DNA of 64,000 nt from Pseudodonghicola xiamenensis DSM 18339. GTDB taxonomy: Bacteria; Pseudomonadota; Alphaproteobacteria; Rhodobacterales; Rhodobacteraceae. Under the pieces are notes generated by a model, which was given only the letters and a program-made list of their open reading frames with translations, was not told where the DNA came from and did not search any database. The DNA lies in contig NZ_AUBS01000002.1 of NCBI RefSeq assembly GCF_000429365.1, forward strand, positions 360,099-424,098, in the 5' to 3' direction. Positions 1 through 7,008 of the stretch are shown here, in pieces; position 1 is the first letter of the stretch; every line of letters begins with the position of its first letter. Both the position numbers and the translations under genes were made by a program.

Positions 1-552
1 ATGCGCCGCATGGCCAAGGGTCAGTTCAACATGAACGACCTGAAGATGCAGCTCGAGCAGATGCTCAAGATGGGTGGCATGGAAGGCATGATGTCGATGA
101 TGCCCGGCATGTCCAAGATGGCCAAGCAGGTGGAAGAAGCCGGCTTCGACGACAAGGTGATCAAGCGGCAAGTGGCGCTGATCCAGTCGATGACCAAGAA
201 GGAACGCGCCAATCCGCAGCTTTTGCAGGCCAGCCGCAAGAAACGCATCGCCGCCGGCGCCGGCATGGATGTCAGCGATCTGAACAAGCTTCTGAAGATG
301 CATCGCCAGATGAGCGACATGATGAAGAAGATCGGCAAGATGGGCAAAGGCAAGATGCTGAAACAGGCGCTGTCGGGCATGTTCGGCAAGGGCGGCGGCA
401 TGCCGGCCGGCATGGACCCGTCGCAGATGGACCCCAAGGCGCTGGAAGCGGCGGCCAAGCAGCTCGGCGGCAAGATGCCGGGCGGTCTGCCGGGCCTGGG
501 TGGCGGCATGGGCCTGCCCTCGGGGCTGAGCGGTTTCGGCAAGAAGAAGTAA
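1..552 (+). CDS. ffh: Signal recognition particle protein Ffh, C-terminal M domain (5' end outside window)
   Basis: Only the last 183 residues lie in the window; the frame is open to the left edge, and Ffh is normally about 450-500 residues with an N-terminal NG GTPase. The visible part is the methionine-rich M domain that binds SRP RNA and signal sequences: LKMQLEQMLKMGGMEGMMSM, then the helical stretch with ERANPQLLQASRKKRIAAGAG, whose SRKKRIAAGAG segment is the RNA-binding helix-turn-helix signature. The tail is Gly/Met-rich and ends GFGKKK. The protein acts in the cytosol with 4.5S RNA and FtsY to target membrane proteins co-translationally. It heads a plus-strand run that continues into the GNAT genes. 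Confidence 0.96.
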   Translation: MRRMAKGQFNMNDLKMQLEQMLKMGGMEGMMSMMPGMSKMAKQVEEAGFDDKVIKRQVALIQSMTKKERANPQLLQASRKKRIAAGAGMDVSDLNKLLKMHRQMSDMMKKIGKMGKGKMLKQALSGMFGKGGGMPAGMDPSQMDPKALEAAAKQLGGKMPGGLPGLGGGMGLPSGLSGFGKKK

Positions 553-559
553 GGTTGCG

Positions 560-664
560 ATGACCCTTTGGATCAACAGACACGGGATTGATTGCCCGGC
601 GCAACGCGCCGGGCGCGTGGTGCATCATGTTGATCCTGCGCAGGCACAAGGGGGCCGCGCATGA
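560..664 (+). CDS. Possible small ORF (34 aa) linking ffh to the GNAT array
   Basis: ATG at 560, eight bases after the ffh stop, opens 34 codons beginning MTLWINRHGID and ending at TGA 662-664, which overlaps the ATG of the first GNAT gene (ATGA). AAGG at 551-554 gives a weak ribosome binding site. Its first eight codons resemble a second mini-ORF at 3711 (MILWINKH), with two of the four base differences synonymous. A strong hairpin (594-614) lies inside it. It could be a leader peptide or translational coupler, or simply untranslated spacer. I recognise no family. Confidence 0.3.
   Translation: MTLWINRHGIDCPAQRAGRVVHHVDPAQAQGGRA
594..614 (+). other. GC-rich hairpin after ffh
   Basis: GCCCGGCGC (594-602), loop AAC, GCGCCGGGC (606-614): a perfect 9-bp stem. 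No T-run follows, so it is not a standard intrinsic terminator. It may attenuate transcription or protect the ffh mRNA end while letting some polymerase continue into the GNAT genes. Confidence 0.5.
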
Positions 665-1179
665 CCGCCTTCACCATCCAGACGCTGGAAACCGATCGTC
701 TGATCCTGCGCGCGCCCAAGCTTTCCGACTTCGAACGCTGGGCCGAGTTCTTCTCGACCGAACGCGCCCGCTATGAACGCGGGATGATGTCGCGCAACGC
801 GGCCTGGCGGGTCTGGGCCGCGGACGTGGCGATCTGGCAATTGCGCGGCTATGGTCCCTTCGGCATCGACGACCGAGCCAGCGGCCAATATCTGGGCGAG
901 GTCGGCATCTATGAACCCGACGGCTATCCGGGCCCTGAACTGGGCTGGTTCGTGGTGCCCGAGGCCGAGGGTCGCGGCATCGCGTCCGAGGCCGCCCGTG
1001 CCGTCATGCTCTGGGCCCGGCGCAATTTCGGCTGGGACCGGATCAGCAATATCATCGACCCGAACAACGCGCGCTCCATCGCGCTCGGCCTGCGCCTTGG
1101 CGGGGTGATCGACCCCGAGGGTGTCGGCGAGGATCCGGGCGACGTGGTGATCGTTCACGACCTGAGGGCGCTGGCATGA
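661..1179 (+). CDS. GNAT acetyltransferase, RimJ/RimL type (array copy 1)
   Basis: 172 residues. It opens with the family signature ETDRLILRAPKLSDF, and the acetyl-CoA-binding motif A reads ELGWFVVPEAEGRGIASEAA (residues about 100-120), followed by DPNNARSIALGLRLGG (motif B region). Such proteins move acetyl from acetyl-CoA to an amine, often a protein N-terminus (RimJ/L) or a small molecule; the substrate cannot be read from sequence. It is the first of five paralogues in head-to-tail order, each joined to the next by a short start/stop overlap. Start ATG 661 is preceded by AAGGGGG with 6-nt spacing. Confidence 0.88.
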   Translation: MTAFTIQTLETDRLILRAPKLSDFERWAEFFSTERARYERGMMSRNAAWRVWAADVAIWQLRGYGPFGIDDRASGQYLGEVGIYEPDGYPGPELGWFVVPEAEGRGIASEAARAVMLWARRNFGWDRISNIIDPNNARSIALGLRLGGVIDPEGVGEDPGDVVIVHDLRALA

Positions 1180-1727
1180 GTTATAGCCTTACCATCCCCA
1201 CACTGGAAACCGAACGGCTGATCCTGCGCGCACCCGATCCGCGAGATTTCCGCCCCTTCGCCGCCTTCTACGCCAGCCCGCGCGCCGATTTCGTCGGCGG
1301 GCCGCTGACGGCAGAAGGCGCCTGGCGGATGCTGGCGATGGAGATCGGCCATTGGACGCTGAAGGGCTTCGGCCGCTGGACCGTGACCGCCAAGGGCAGT
1401 GATGAGGCGGTGGGCATGGTCGGCCTGTTCGACCCCGAAGGCTGGCCCGAACCGGAAATCGGCTGGGATCTGTTCAACGGTCACGAAGGCAAGGGCTATG
1501 CCACCGAGGCCGGCGCCGCGGCGCGCACCTATGCCTATGCGATGCTGGGGCTGCCAACGGTGATAAGCCTGGTGAAGCCCGCCAATATCGCCTCGGCCAA
1601 GGTTGCCCAACGGCTGGGCGCCCGGCATGACGGCGATTTCGTGCACGAACGCCATGGGCCAATGCAGATCTGGCGCCACCCCGGCCCCGACGATCTGACG
1701 GACGGCGGGATGGAGGCCTACGCATGA
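1176..1727 (+). CDS. GNAT acetyltransferase, RimJ/RimL type (array copy 2)
   Basis: 183 residues, starting with ATGA overlap on copy 1. N-terminal signature PTLETERLILRAPDPRDF; motif A EIGWDLFNGHEGKGYATEAG (about 101-120) with the GKGYAT pyrophosphate-binding loop; then KPANIASAKVAQRLGARHDG. Compared with copy 1 it has an insertion of the type SPRADFVGGPLTAEGAWRML near residue 35, shared with copies 3-5, so copies 2-5 are closer to each other than to copy 1. Substrate unknown. Confidence 0.88.
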   Translation: MSYSLTIPTLETERLILRAPDPRDFRPFAAFYASPRADFVGGPLTAEGAWRMLAMEIGHWTLKGFGRWTVTAKGSDEAVGMVGLFDPEGWPEPEIGWDLFNGHEGKGYATEAGAAARTYAYAMLGLPTVISLVKPANIASAKVAQRLGARHDGDFVHERHGPMQIWRHPGPDDLTDGGMEAYA

Positions 1728-2275
1728 CCGCGCTGCGCCTTGACATCCCCACCGTGGAAACCGAACGACTGACCCTGCGCGGACCGGAAACGCGCGACTT
1801 CGGCCCCGTCGCCGATTTCTTCGCCGATGAAGCGCGCAGCTGGGGCTTCGGCGGCCCCAAGAGCCGCAACGACGCCTGGCGCTGGTTCGCCGGCAACATC
1901 GGTCATTGGGCATTGAACGGCTACGGCTTCTGGACGGTCGAAACCCAGGACGGCGACATCATCGGCATCGTCGGCCTCTGGGCCCCCGAGGGCTGGTCCG
2001 AACCGGAACTGGGCTGGGTGATGTTTGCGGGCAGCGAAGGCAAGGGCCTAGCCCGCGAGGCCGCCGAGGCTGCGCGCGATTATGCCTATGACCATATGGG
2101 GTTCACTACGCTGACCAGCAATATCCTCCCCGGCAACGCGCGCTCTGTCGCGCTGGCCGAGCGGCTGGGCGCCTGGCACGAGGCGGATTTCGAAAACGTC
2201 ACCCATGGGATCGAGATGCGCTTTCGCCATCCGGGTCCCGATGCGCGCGCCAAGACGCGGGAGGGCACGGCATGA
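1724..2275 (+). CDS. GNAT acetyltransferase, RimJ/RimL type (array copy 3)
   Basis: 183 residues, ATGA overlap with copy 2. Signature PTVETERLTLRGPETRDF; motif A ELGWVMFAGSEGKGLAREAA; motif B LPGNARSVALAERLGAWHEA. Domain length and motif spacing match copy 2. Tight coupling suggests equimolar production with its neighbours. Nothing in it identifies the acceptor substrate. Confidence 0.88.
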   Translation: MTALRLDIPTVETERLTLRGPETRDFGPVADFFADEARSWGFGGPKSRNDAWRWFAGNIGHWALNGYGFWTVETQDGDIIGIVGLWAPEGWSEPELGWVMFAGSEGKGLAREAAEAARDYAYDHMGFTTLTSNILPGNARSVALAERLGAWHEADFENVTHGIEMRFRHPGPDARAKTREGTA

Positions 2276-2796
2276 CCGGTTTCGCATTGCCCATTCCCGT
2301 TATCGAAACCGAACGGCTGATCCTGCGCGCCCCGCGCGAAAGCGACTTTCCCGCCCACGCCGCGCTGATGGCCTCGGATCGCAGCCGCTTCATTGGCGGC
2401 CCGCAAGAGCCCGCCTTTGCCTGGCGCGGCTTCAGCGCCTCGCTCGGTCATTGGGCGCTGCGCGGCTATGGCATGTGGCTGGTCGCCGACAAGGCGGACG
2501 ACACCCCGCTGGGCCGGGTCGGCTTCATCAATGCCTATGGCTGGGACGAACCGGAACTGGGCTGGCATGTTTATGCCGCCGCCGAGGGCAAGGGCGTGGC
2601 CTATGAGGCAGCGCTGGCCGCGCGTGCCTATGGCGCAGCGCATCTCGGGCTCGACGGGGTGATCTCCTATATCGACCCTGCCAACGCACGCTCGCAGGCA
2701 CTCGCCGCCCGTCTGGGCGCCGAGGTCGAACGCGATGGAGAGGTCATGGGCCATCCCTGCCAGGTCTGGCGCCATCCGAAGCAGGGGACGCTCTGA
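2272..2796 (+). CDS. GNAT acetyltransferase, RimJ/RimL type (array copy 4)
   Basis: 174 residues, ATGA overlap with copy 3. Signature PVIETERLILRAPRESDF; motif A ELGWHVYAAAEGKGVAYEAA; motif B DPANARSQALAARLGAEVER. The ending QVWRHPKQGTL matches the QIWRHPGPD-type ending of copy 2, a lineage trait of the array. It overlaps copy 5 by one base (TGATG). Confidence 0.88.
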   Translation: MTGFALPIPVIETERLILRAPRESDFPAHAALMASDRSRFIGGPQEPAFAWRGFSASLGHWALRGYGMWLVADKADDTPLGRVGFINAYGWDEPELGWHVYAAAEGKGVAYEAALAARAYGAAHLGLDGVISYIDPANARSQALAARLGAEVERDGEVMGHPCQVWRHPKQGTL

Positions 2797-3413
2797 TGCC
2801 CCTGTCCTTCGCCCCCTCTGCGATTCCGGTGATCGAGACTCGTCGGCTGATCCTGCGCGGCCCCGAGCCGCAGGATTACCCGACCTTCAAGGCGACCTTC
2901 ACCAGCTATCGCGCCCGCTTCATGGGCGGGCCGCTGAACGCGTATGAATCCTGGATGCTCTATGCCGCCGAGATCGGGCATTGGCAGATCCGCGGCTATG
3001 GCATGTGGATGATCCACGACCGCGATACCGACGAAACCCTGGGCATGGCCGGCGGCTGGAAACCGGCGATGTGGCCCGAGGCCGAGATCGCCTGGGTGAT
3101 CTGGCCCGGCAAGGAAGGCCGCGGTATCGCGCTCGAGGCCGCCCATGCGGTGCGCGGATACCTTTATGGCGCGCTCGGCTGGGACACGGCGGTCAGCTAT
3201 ATCGACCCCAAGAACCTCGATTCGATCCGTCTGGCCGAACGGTTGGGCGCGGTGAAGGATGCCGCAGCCACCCCGGTCGACGGCAACGACGTTGTCTATC
3301 GCCACCCCGCGCCCGCCGCGCTGGCAGACAGCCAGTTGGCCCATGGCATCGAAATGGAGATCGGCCATTACGCCGACCCGCTGTTCAAACCGAAAGGATG
3401 GCCCATTGACTGA
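2796..3413 (+). CDS. GNAT acetyltransferase, RimJ/RimL type (array copy 5, long C-terminus)
   Basis: 205 residues, the longest copy. Signature PVIETRRLILRGPEPQDY; motif A EIAWVIWPGKEGRGIALEAA; motif B DPKNLDSIRLAERLGAVKDA. A C-terminal tail of about 30 residues (ADSQLAHGIEMEIGHYADPL onwards) extends past the RHPAP point where copies 2-4 end. In motif A the usual Gly of ELGW is replaced by Ala (EIAW). Its stop overlaps the TTG start of the chorismate mutase gene, so the array is wired into the following housekeeping operon. Confidence 0.87.
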   Translation: MPLSFAPSAIPVIETRRLILRGPEPQDYPTFKATFTSYRARFMGGPLNAYESWMLYAAEIGHWQIRGYGMWMIHDRDTDETLGMAGGWKPAMWPEAEIAWVIWPGKEGRGIALEAAHAVRGYLYGALGWDTAVSYIDPKNLDSIRLAERLGAVKDAAATPVDGNDVVYRHPAPAALADSQLAHGIEMEIGHYADPLFKPKGWPID

Positions 3414-3714
3414 CGCCGCCCAGATCGACGCCACCCGCGCCGCCGCCCTGCTGAAAGAGCACCGCGAAAGCATCGACCGGCTTGATGCGATCCTTGTCTA
3501 CACTCTGGGCGAGCGGTTCAAGCACACCCAATCCGTCGGCAAGCTCAAGGCCGAACACGACCTTCCCCCGTCCGATCCGGCGCGCGAAGCGACGCAGATC
3601 GCACGGCTTGAAGACCTGGCGATCAAGGCCGATCTGGACCCCGAATTCGCCAAGGCTTTCCTCAATTTCATCATTGAGGAAGTCATCCGCCACCACAAGA
3701 AACACCAAGAATGA
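3406..3714 (+). CDS. Chorismate mutase, AroQ class (short form)
   Basis: 102 residues. The start is TTG 3406, chosen because AAAGGA (3393-3398) sits 7 nt upstream and the protein then begins at the expected helix; no in-frame ATG fits. AroQ-type all-helical mutase converting chorismate to prephenate for Phe/Tyr synthesis. Helix 1 contains LLKEHRESIDRLDAILVYTL with the catalytic-type Arg, then ERFKHTQSVGKLKAEHDLPP (the R..K..K pattern), DPAREATQIARLEDLA, and a C-terminal helix FAKAFLNFIIEEVIRHHKKH. It overlaps the last GNAT and lies 70 bases before rpsP. Confidence 0.85.
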   Translation: MTDAAQIDATRAAALLKEHRESIDRLDAILVYTLGERFKHTQSVGKLKAEHDLPPSDPAREATQIARLEDLAIKADLDPEFAKAFLNFIIEEVIRHHKKHQE

Positions 3715-3743
3715 TCCTCTGGATCAATAAACACCAGGAATAA
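3711..3743 (+). CDS. Possible 10-codon leader ORF before rpsP
   Basis: ATG 3711 overlaps the chorismate mutase stop (ATGA) and reads [10 protein letters not shown] then TAA at 3741-3743. The peptide matches the start of the small ORF after ffh (MTLWINRH). The bases coding NKHQE nearly repeat the end of the chorismate mutase gene (KKHQE), so local duplication is an alternative explanation. There is no clear ribosome binding site. A small ACCGG/CCGGT hairpin (3743-3759) follows just before rpsP. Confidence 0.2.
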   Translation: MILWINKHQE

Positions 3744-3784
3744 CCGGAAGTTATCCGGTCAACGCCATCAAAGGAGAAACCACA

Positions 3785-4150
3785 ATGGCAATGAAAATCC
3801 GTCTGGCCCGCGGTGGGTCGAAAAAGCGCCCCTTCTACCGCATCGTCGCCGCTGACAGCCGCATGGCGCGCGATGGCCGCTTCATCGAAAAGCTGGGCAC
3901 CTACAACCCGCTGCTGCCGAAAGACAGCGAAGAGCGCGTGAAGATGGACCTGGACGCCATCAAAGCCTGGCTTGCCAAGGGCGCCCAGCCGACCGATCGT
4001 GTGGCCCGCATGCTGGAAGCCGCCGGCGTTCTGGAAAAGAAAACCCGCAGCAACCCGAATAAAGCCGTCCCGGGCAAGAAAGCCCAGGAACGCGCCGAAG
4101 AGAAAGCCGCCAAGGCTGCAGAAGCCGCTGCGGCTCCGGCCGAAGAGTAA
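3785..4150 (+). CDS. rpsP: 30S ribosomal protein S16
   Basis: 121 residues. N-terminus [20 protein letters not shown] and [19 protein letters not shown] are diagnostic for S16, a primary-assembly protein of the 30S subunit that binds 16S rRNA. The core of about 80 residues is followed by an Ala/Lys/Glu-rich tail ([20 protein letters not shown]), longer than the enterobacterial protein but common in alphaproteobacteria. Strong Shine-Dalgarno AAAGGAG at 3770-3776. bluB begins 4 bases after its stop. Confidence 0.97.
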   Translation: MAMKIRLARGGSKKRPFYRIVAADSRMARDGRFIEKLGTYNPLLPKDSEERVKMDLDAIKAWLAKGAQPTDRVARMLEAAGVLEKKTRSNPNKAVPGKKAQERAEEKAAKAAEAAAAPAEE

Positions 4151-4154
4151 GATC

Positions 4155-4796
4155 GTGGCCCCGCGGGACCCGGAATTCTCTGCCGAGTTTCGCGGCCAGC
4201 TCGATCTGCTGATGCGGCTCCGGCGCGACGTGCGCCGGTTCCGCCAAGATCCGGTGGACGAGGCGGAGCTGTTGCGCTGCCTTGCCACCTTTCGTCTCGC
4301 TCCCTCGGTGGGGCTGAGCGAACCCTGGCGCATCCTGCGGATCGAAAGCGATACCGCCCGCGCCGCCGCTCTGCAGAATTTCAAGACCGCCAATGCCCGC
4401 GCCCTAGCCGGCTATGATGGCGAACGCGCCGCGCTCTACAGCCGGCTCAAGCTGTCTGGGATGGAAGAGGCCCCGGTGCAGCTCGCGCTCTATTGCGACG
4501 AGACGACGGAAAAGGGCCACGGGCTGGGCGCCGCCACCATGCCCGAGATGCGCCGCTATTCGGTGGTCACCGCCATCACCCTGTTCTGGCTGCGCCTGCG
4601 CGCCGAGGGGCTGGGGCTCGGCTGGGTCTCGGTGCTCGACCCAGAGGCGCTGAACCGCGCATTCGACGTGCCGGAAAGCTGGCGGCTGATCGGATATTTT
4701 TGCCTCGGCCATCCCGAAGATGTATCACAGACCCCGGAACTGGAAGAACAGGGCTGGGAACACCGCGCCGCGGACCTGCCCATCGAAACACGCTGA
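4155..4796 (+). CDS. bluB: 5,6-dimethylbenzimidazole synthase BluB
   Basis: 213 residues from GTG 4155 (an internal ATG at 4212 would cut into the conserved N-terminal helix). Nitroreductase-fold flavoenzyme that cannibalises reduced FMN with O2 to make the lower ligand of vitamin B12. Family hallmarks: RRDVRRFR near the start, APSVGLSEPWR (BluB-type SVG..PW rather than nitroreductase AP.A.N.QPW), SRLKLSGMEEAPVQLALYCD, MRRYSVVTAITLFWLRLRAE and GLGWVSVLDPEAL. Placement between rpsP and rimM is unusual, since BluB normally sits alone or in cob clusters. The cell is expected to need B12 for the ethylmalonyl-CoA route suggested by mcd. Confidence 0.88.
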   Translation: MAPRDPEFSAEFRGQLDLLMRLRRDVRRFRQDPVDEAELLRCLATFRLAPSVGLSEPWRILRIESDTARAAALQNFKTANARALAGYDGERAALYSRLKLSGMEEAPVQLALYCDETTEKGHGLGAATMPEMRRYSVVTAITLFWLRLRAEGLGLGWVSVLDPEALNRAFDVPESWRLIGYFCLGHPEDVSQTPELEEQGWEHRAADLPIETR

Positions 4797-4802
4797 GGCC
4801 CC

Positions 4803-5321
4803 ATGACAATATCGCCTGCTGAGGAACGTATCTGTGTCGGCGCCATCGCCGGCTCTTTCGGCGTCCGGGGCGAGGTGCGGCTGAAAAGCTATTGCGCCAA
4901 TCCCGAGGATATCGAAACTTACAGCCCGCTGACCACCGAGGACGGAAGCCAGAGCTTTCCGGTGGTGCTGACCCGCGTGGTCAAGAACGGCTTTGCCGCC
5001 CACCTTGGCGGGGTGGAAACCAAGGAAGAGGCCGATGCGTTGCGGGGCGTTCTGCTGTTTGCCCCGCGCGACCGGCTGCCGGCGCTGCCCGATGATGAAT
5101 TCTATTATTCCGACCTGATCGGGCTCGAGGTCCTGGATACCGGCGGCACCCTGTTGGGCCGGGTCAAGGATGTTCAGAATCACGGCGCCGGCGATCTTCT
5201 GGAACTGCAGCCACCGGGCCAATCGGCCACCGTGCTTCTGCCCTTCACCCGCGCCCATGTGCCTACTGTCGATCTCGACGCCGGGCGGATCATCGCCGAC
5301 CCGCCCGAGGGGCTTCTCTGA
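4803..5321 (+). CDS. rimM: 16S rRNA processing protein RimM
   Basis: 172 residues. The N-terminal RimM domain ([20 protein letters not shown]) is followed by a PRC-barrel half beginning [20 protein letters not shown] and ending [20 protein letters not shown]. Assists maturation of the 30S head and binds S19. Position between rpsP and trmD is the classic bacterial order, here with bluB on one side and three extra genes on the other. Its stop overlaps the next ATG by one base. Confidence 0.95.
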   Translation: MTISPAEERICVGAIAGSFGVRGEVRLKSYCANPEDIETYSPLTTEDGSQSFPVVLTRVVKNGFAAHLGGVETKEEADALRGVLLFAPRDRLPALPDDEFYYSDLIGLEVLDTGGTLLGRVKDVQNHGAGDLLELQPPGQSATVLLPFTRAHVPTVDLDAGRIIADPPEGLL

Positions 5322-6223
5322 TGACCCGGGCATACAGCCGCAGGGCCCATGCCCTGATGGCTGTGCCGCTTTATGCGGGGCCGCTTCTCGCGGGCTGGTC
5401 CGATGCGCCCGCCGGAGTGGCAGCCGTGCTGATCGCGCTGACCTTCCTGGCCAGGATCATGGCTGGCCGCCTGCCCCCACGCCCCGAGACGCCGTTGCCC
5501 CTGACGCTGATGGCCCTGCTGCTGAACCAGAGCTTTCTCGTGCTGGCACTCTATGCGGCGGGGCTGGCGCTGACCTGGCTCGGCGGGCCGCTGGCATTGC
5601 CGCTCTGGCTGCCGCTGGCGCTGACCGGCCTGGGGGCCGCACTGCTGATCCTGCGCCATCCCGCCGACCCCGACCCGCACGAGACGGTGGACTTGCTGGA
5701 AGAGGCGCTGGAGGACATCGACCCGCCCGCGCCCTTCGAGGAGAGGGAGCAGACCAATGCCCCCGATCCGGAAGTTGTCGAAGCCACCGGTCGCGCCATT
5801 GCCGCGCTCTGGGCGCTGCCCGCCGATGCGCGGGCCGAGAGCTGCGACGACATCGTGCAGGAGCTTGAGGACCGTACCGGTCCGCGCGCCTTTCCGATCC
5901 TGTTGGAGGAAATCGGCGAAGGCGACCCCGCCGTCGACCGCGCCATGATCCGCTATCTGCTGCGGCCTCCGATCCGCCAATGGCTGGTGGCGGAAGGGGC
6001 CGATCTGCGCTTTGCCTTCGATCTTCTGCTGCAAAGCGGCGATCCCGCGATCGAGAGCGATCTGGTCCAACTGATCAAGACCCTTCTGGACGAAGGCGCA
6101 CCGGTCAGCGCCCTGCCCACGCCCGAAACCCTGCGCCACCGCGCCGAAACCCTGCCGGCGCTGATCCCGCTGATCGCCCGCGTGACCCAGGCCACCACCA
6201 CCGAGGCGGATCGCGACGCATGA
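5321..6223 (+). CDS. Unidentified membrane-anchored protein with helical cytosolic domain
   Basis: 300 residues, no family recognised. Residues about 10-30, 33-50, 61-82 and 86-109 are hydrophobic (for example LTLMALLLNQSFLVLALYAA), giving about four membrane segments. An acidic linker (ETVDLLEEALEDIDPP) then joins a soluble helical region of about 170 residues that looks HEAT-like (pairs such as FPILLEEIGEGDPAVDRAMI and LLLQSGDPAIESDLVQLIKT). It overlaps rimM upstream and the first sulfotransferase-fold gene downstream (ATGA), so these three genes form a coupled insertion between rimM and trmD. Function not inferred. Confidence 0.7.
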   Translation: MTRAYSRRAHALMAVPLYAGPLLAGWSDAPAGVAAVLIALTFLARIMAGRLPPRPETPLPLTLMALLLNQSFLVLALYAAGLALTWLGGPLALPLWLPLALTGLGAALLILRHPADPDPHETVDLLEEALEDIDPPAPFEEREQTNAPDPEVVEATGRAIAALWALPADARAESCDDIVQELEDRTGPRAFPILLEEIGEGDPAVDRAMIRYLLRPPIRQWLVAEGADLRFAFDLLLQSGDPAIESDLVQLIKTLLDEGAPVSALPTPETLRHRAETLPALIPLIARVTQATTTEADRDA

Positions 6224-7008
6224 GGGTGATCCTGCATGCCGGTTTCCACAAGACCGGAACCACCACACTGCAGAAGGCGCTGGAACGGAATGCCAAAACG
6301 CTCGCCCCCTGTCTGCGGCTGATCCCCCGCGCCGCCCTGCAACCCGCGGGCCGCGCGGCCCGCGCCTATTCGATCGCCAGTGATCCGCTGGAACTGGCGC
6401 TGTTCCAATATGAGCTGGCCCAGGCGCTGGAGGAAGGCCTCGACATCACCGGCGACGATCCCCGCCCGCTGCTGATGTCCTGCGAGGATCTGGCCGGTCA
6501 GATGCCGGGGCGTTCCGGGGTGGAAAGCTATGGCGCCGCGCCCGTCCTGATGCACGCGACGGTCGAAACATTGCGGCAGCTCTGGCCCGGTCTGCGTACC
6601 GAGCTGTATTTTTCCACCCGCGCGGCCGAGGCCTGGCTGGCCAGCCTGCACGCCCAGCACCTGCGCGCCTGCCGGATGGAGCTGGACGCCAACACCTTTG
6701 CCGCGCGCTATCGCGCCGCAGCCGATCTGGAGGCTGTTGTCGACCGCATCGCCGCTGCAGTGGCACCGGTGCCGGTCCATCGCGCCGCTCTGGAACAGAG
6801 CCGGACCCGCAAGCTCGGGCCGCTCGACCCGCTGCTCGATCTCTGCGACCTGCCGACCGCCCTGCGTGCAGCTCTGAAGCCGCACCCGCCGGCCAATACC
6901 TCCGCCCCTGCCGACTGCGCCGCCGAACTTCTGACGCTCAACCGCAGCAATCTGGACGACAGGGCGCTGCGCGCCGCGAAACAGGCGCTGCTGACGGGGC
7001 GGGGCTGA
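6220..7008 (+). CDS. Sulfotransferase-fold protein (copy 1)
   Basis: 262 residues from ATG 6220. The N-terminal P-loop-like segment VILHAGFHKTGTTTLQKALE matches the 5'-phosphosulfate-binding loop of PAPS-dependent sulfotransferases (xKTGTTxLQ). The second PAPS contact, usually R.P...hhSxY, is degenerate here: YFSTRAAEAWLASLHAQH keeps Arg and Ser but lacks Pro. It is paralogous to the next gene. The acceptor is unknown; homologous folds modify carbohydrates or lipids. It may have weakened catalytic capacity relative to copy 2. Confidence 0.65.
   Translation: MRVILHAGFHKTGTTTLQKALERNAKTLAPCLRLIPRAALQPAGRAARAYSIASDPLELALFQYELAQALEEGLDITGDDPRPLLMSCEDLAGQMPGRSGVESYGAAPVLMHATVETLRQLWPGLRTELYFSTRAAEAWLASLHAQHLRACRMELDANTFAARYRAAADLEAVVDRIAAAVAPVPVHRAALEQSRTRKLGPLDPLLDLCDLPTALRAALKPHPPANTSAPADCAAELLTLNRSNLDDRALRAAKQALLTGRG

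Noticed and set aside
594..614. Intrinsic terminator after ffh
   Set aside because: The hairpin is strong but lacks a T-run and lies within a small ORF leading into the next gene; recorded only as a hairpin.
5180..6268. 362-codon minus-strand frame
   Set aside because: Antisense to rimM and the membrane protein, which are supported by overlaps and motifs.
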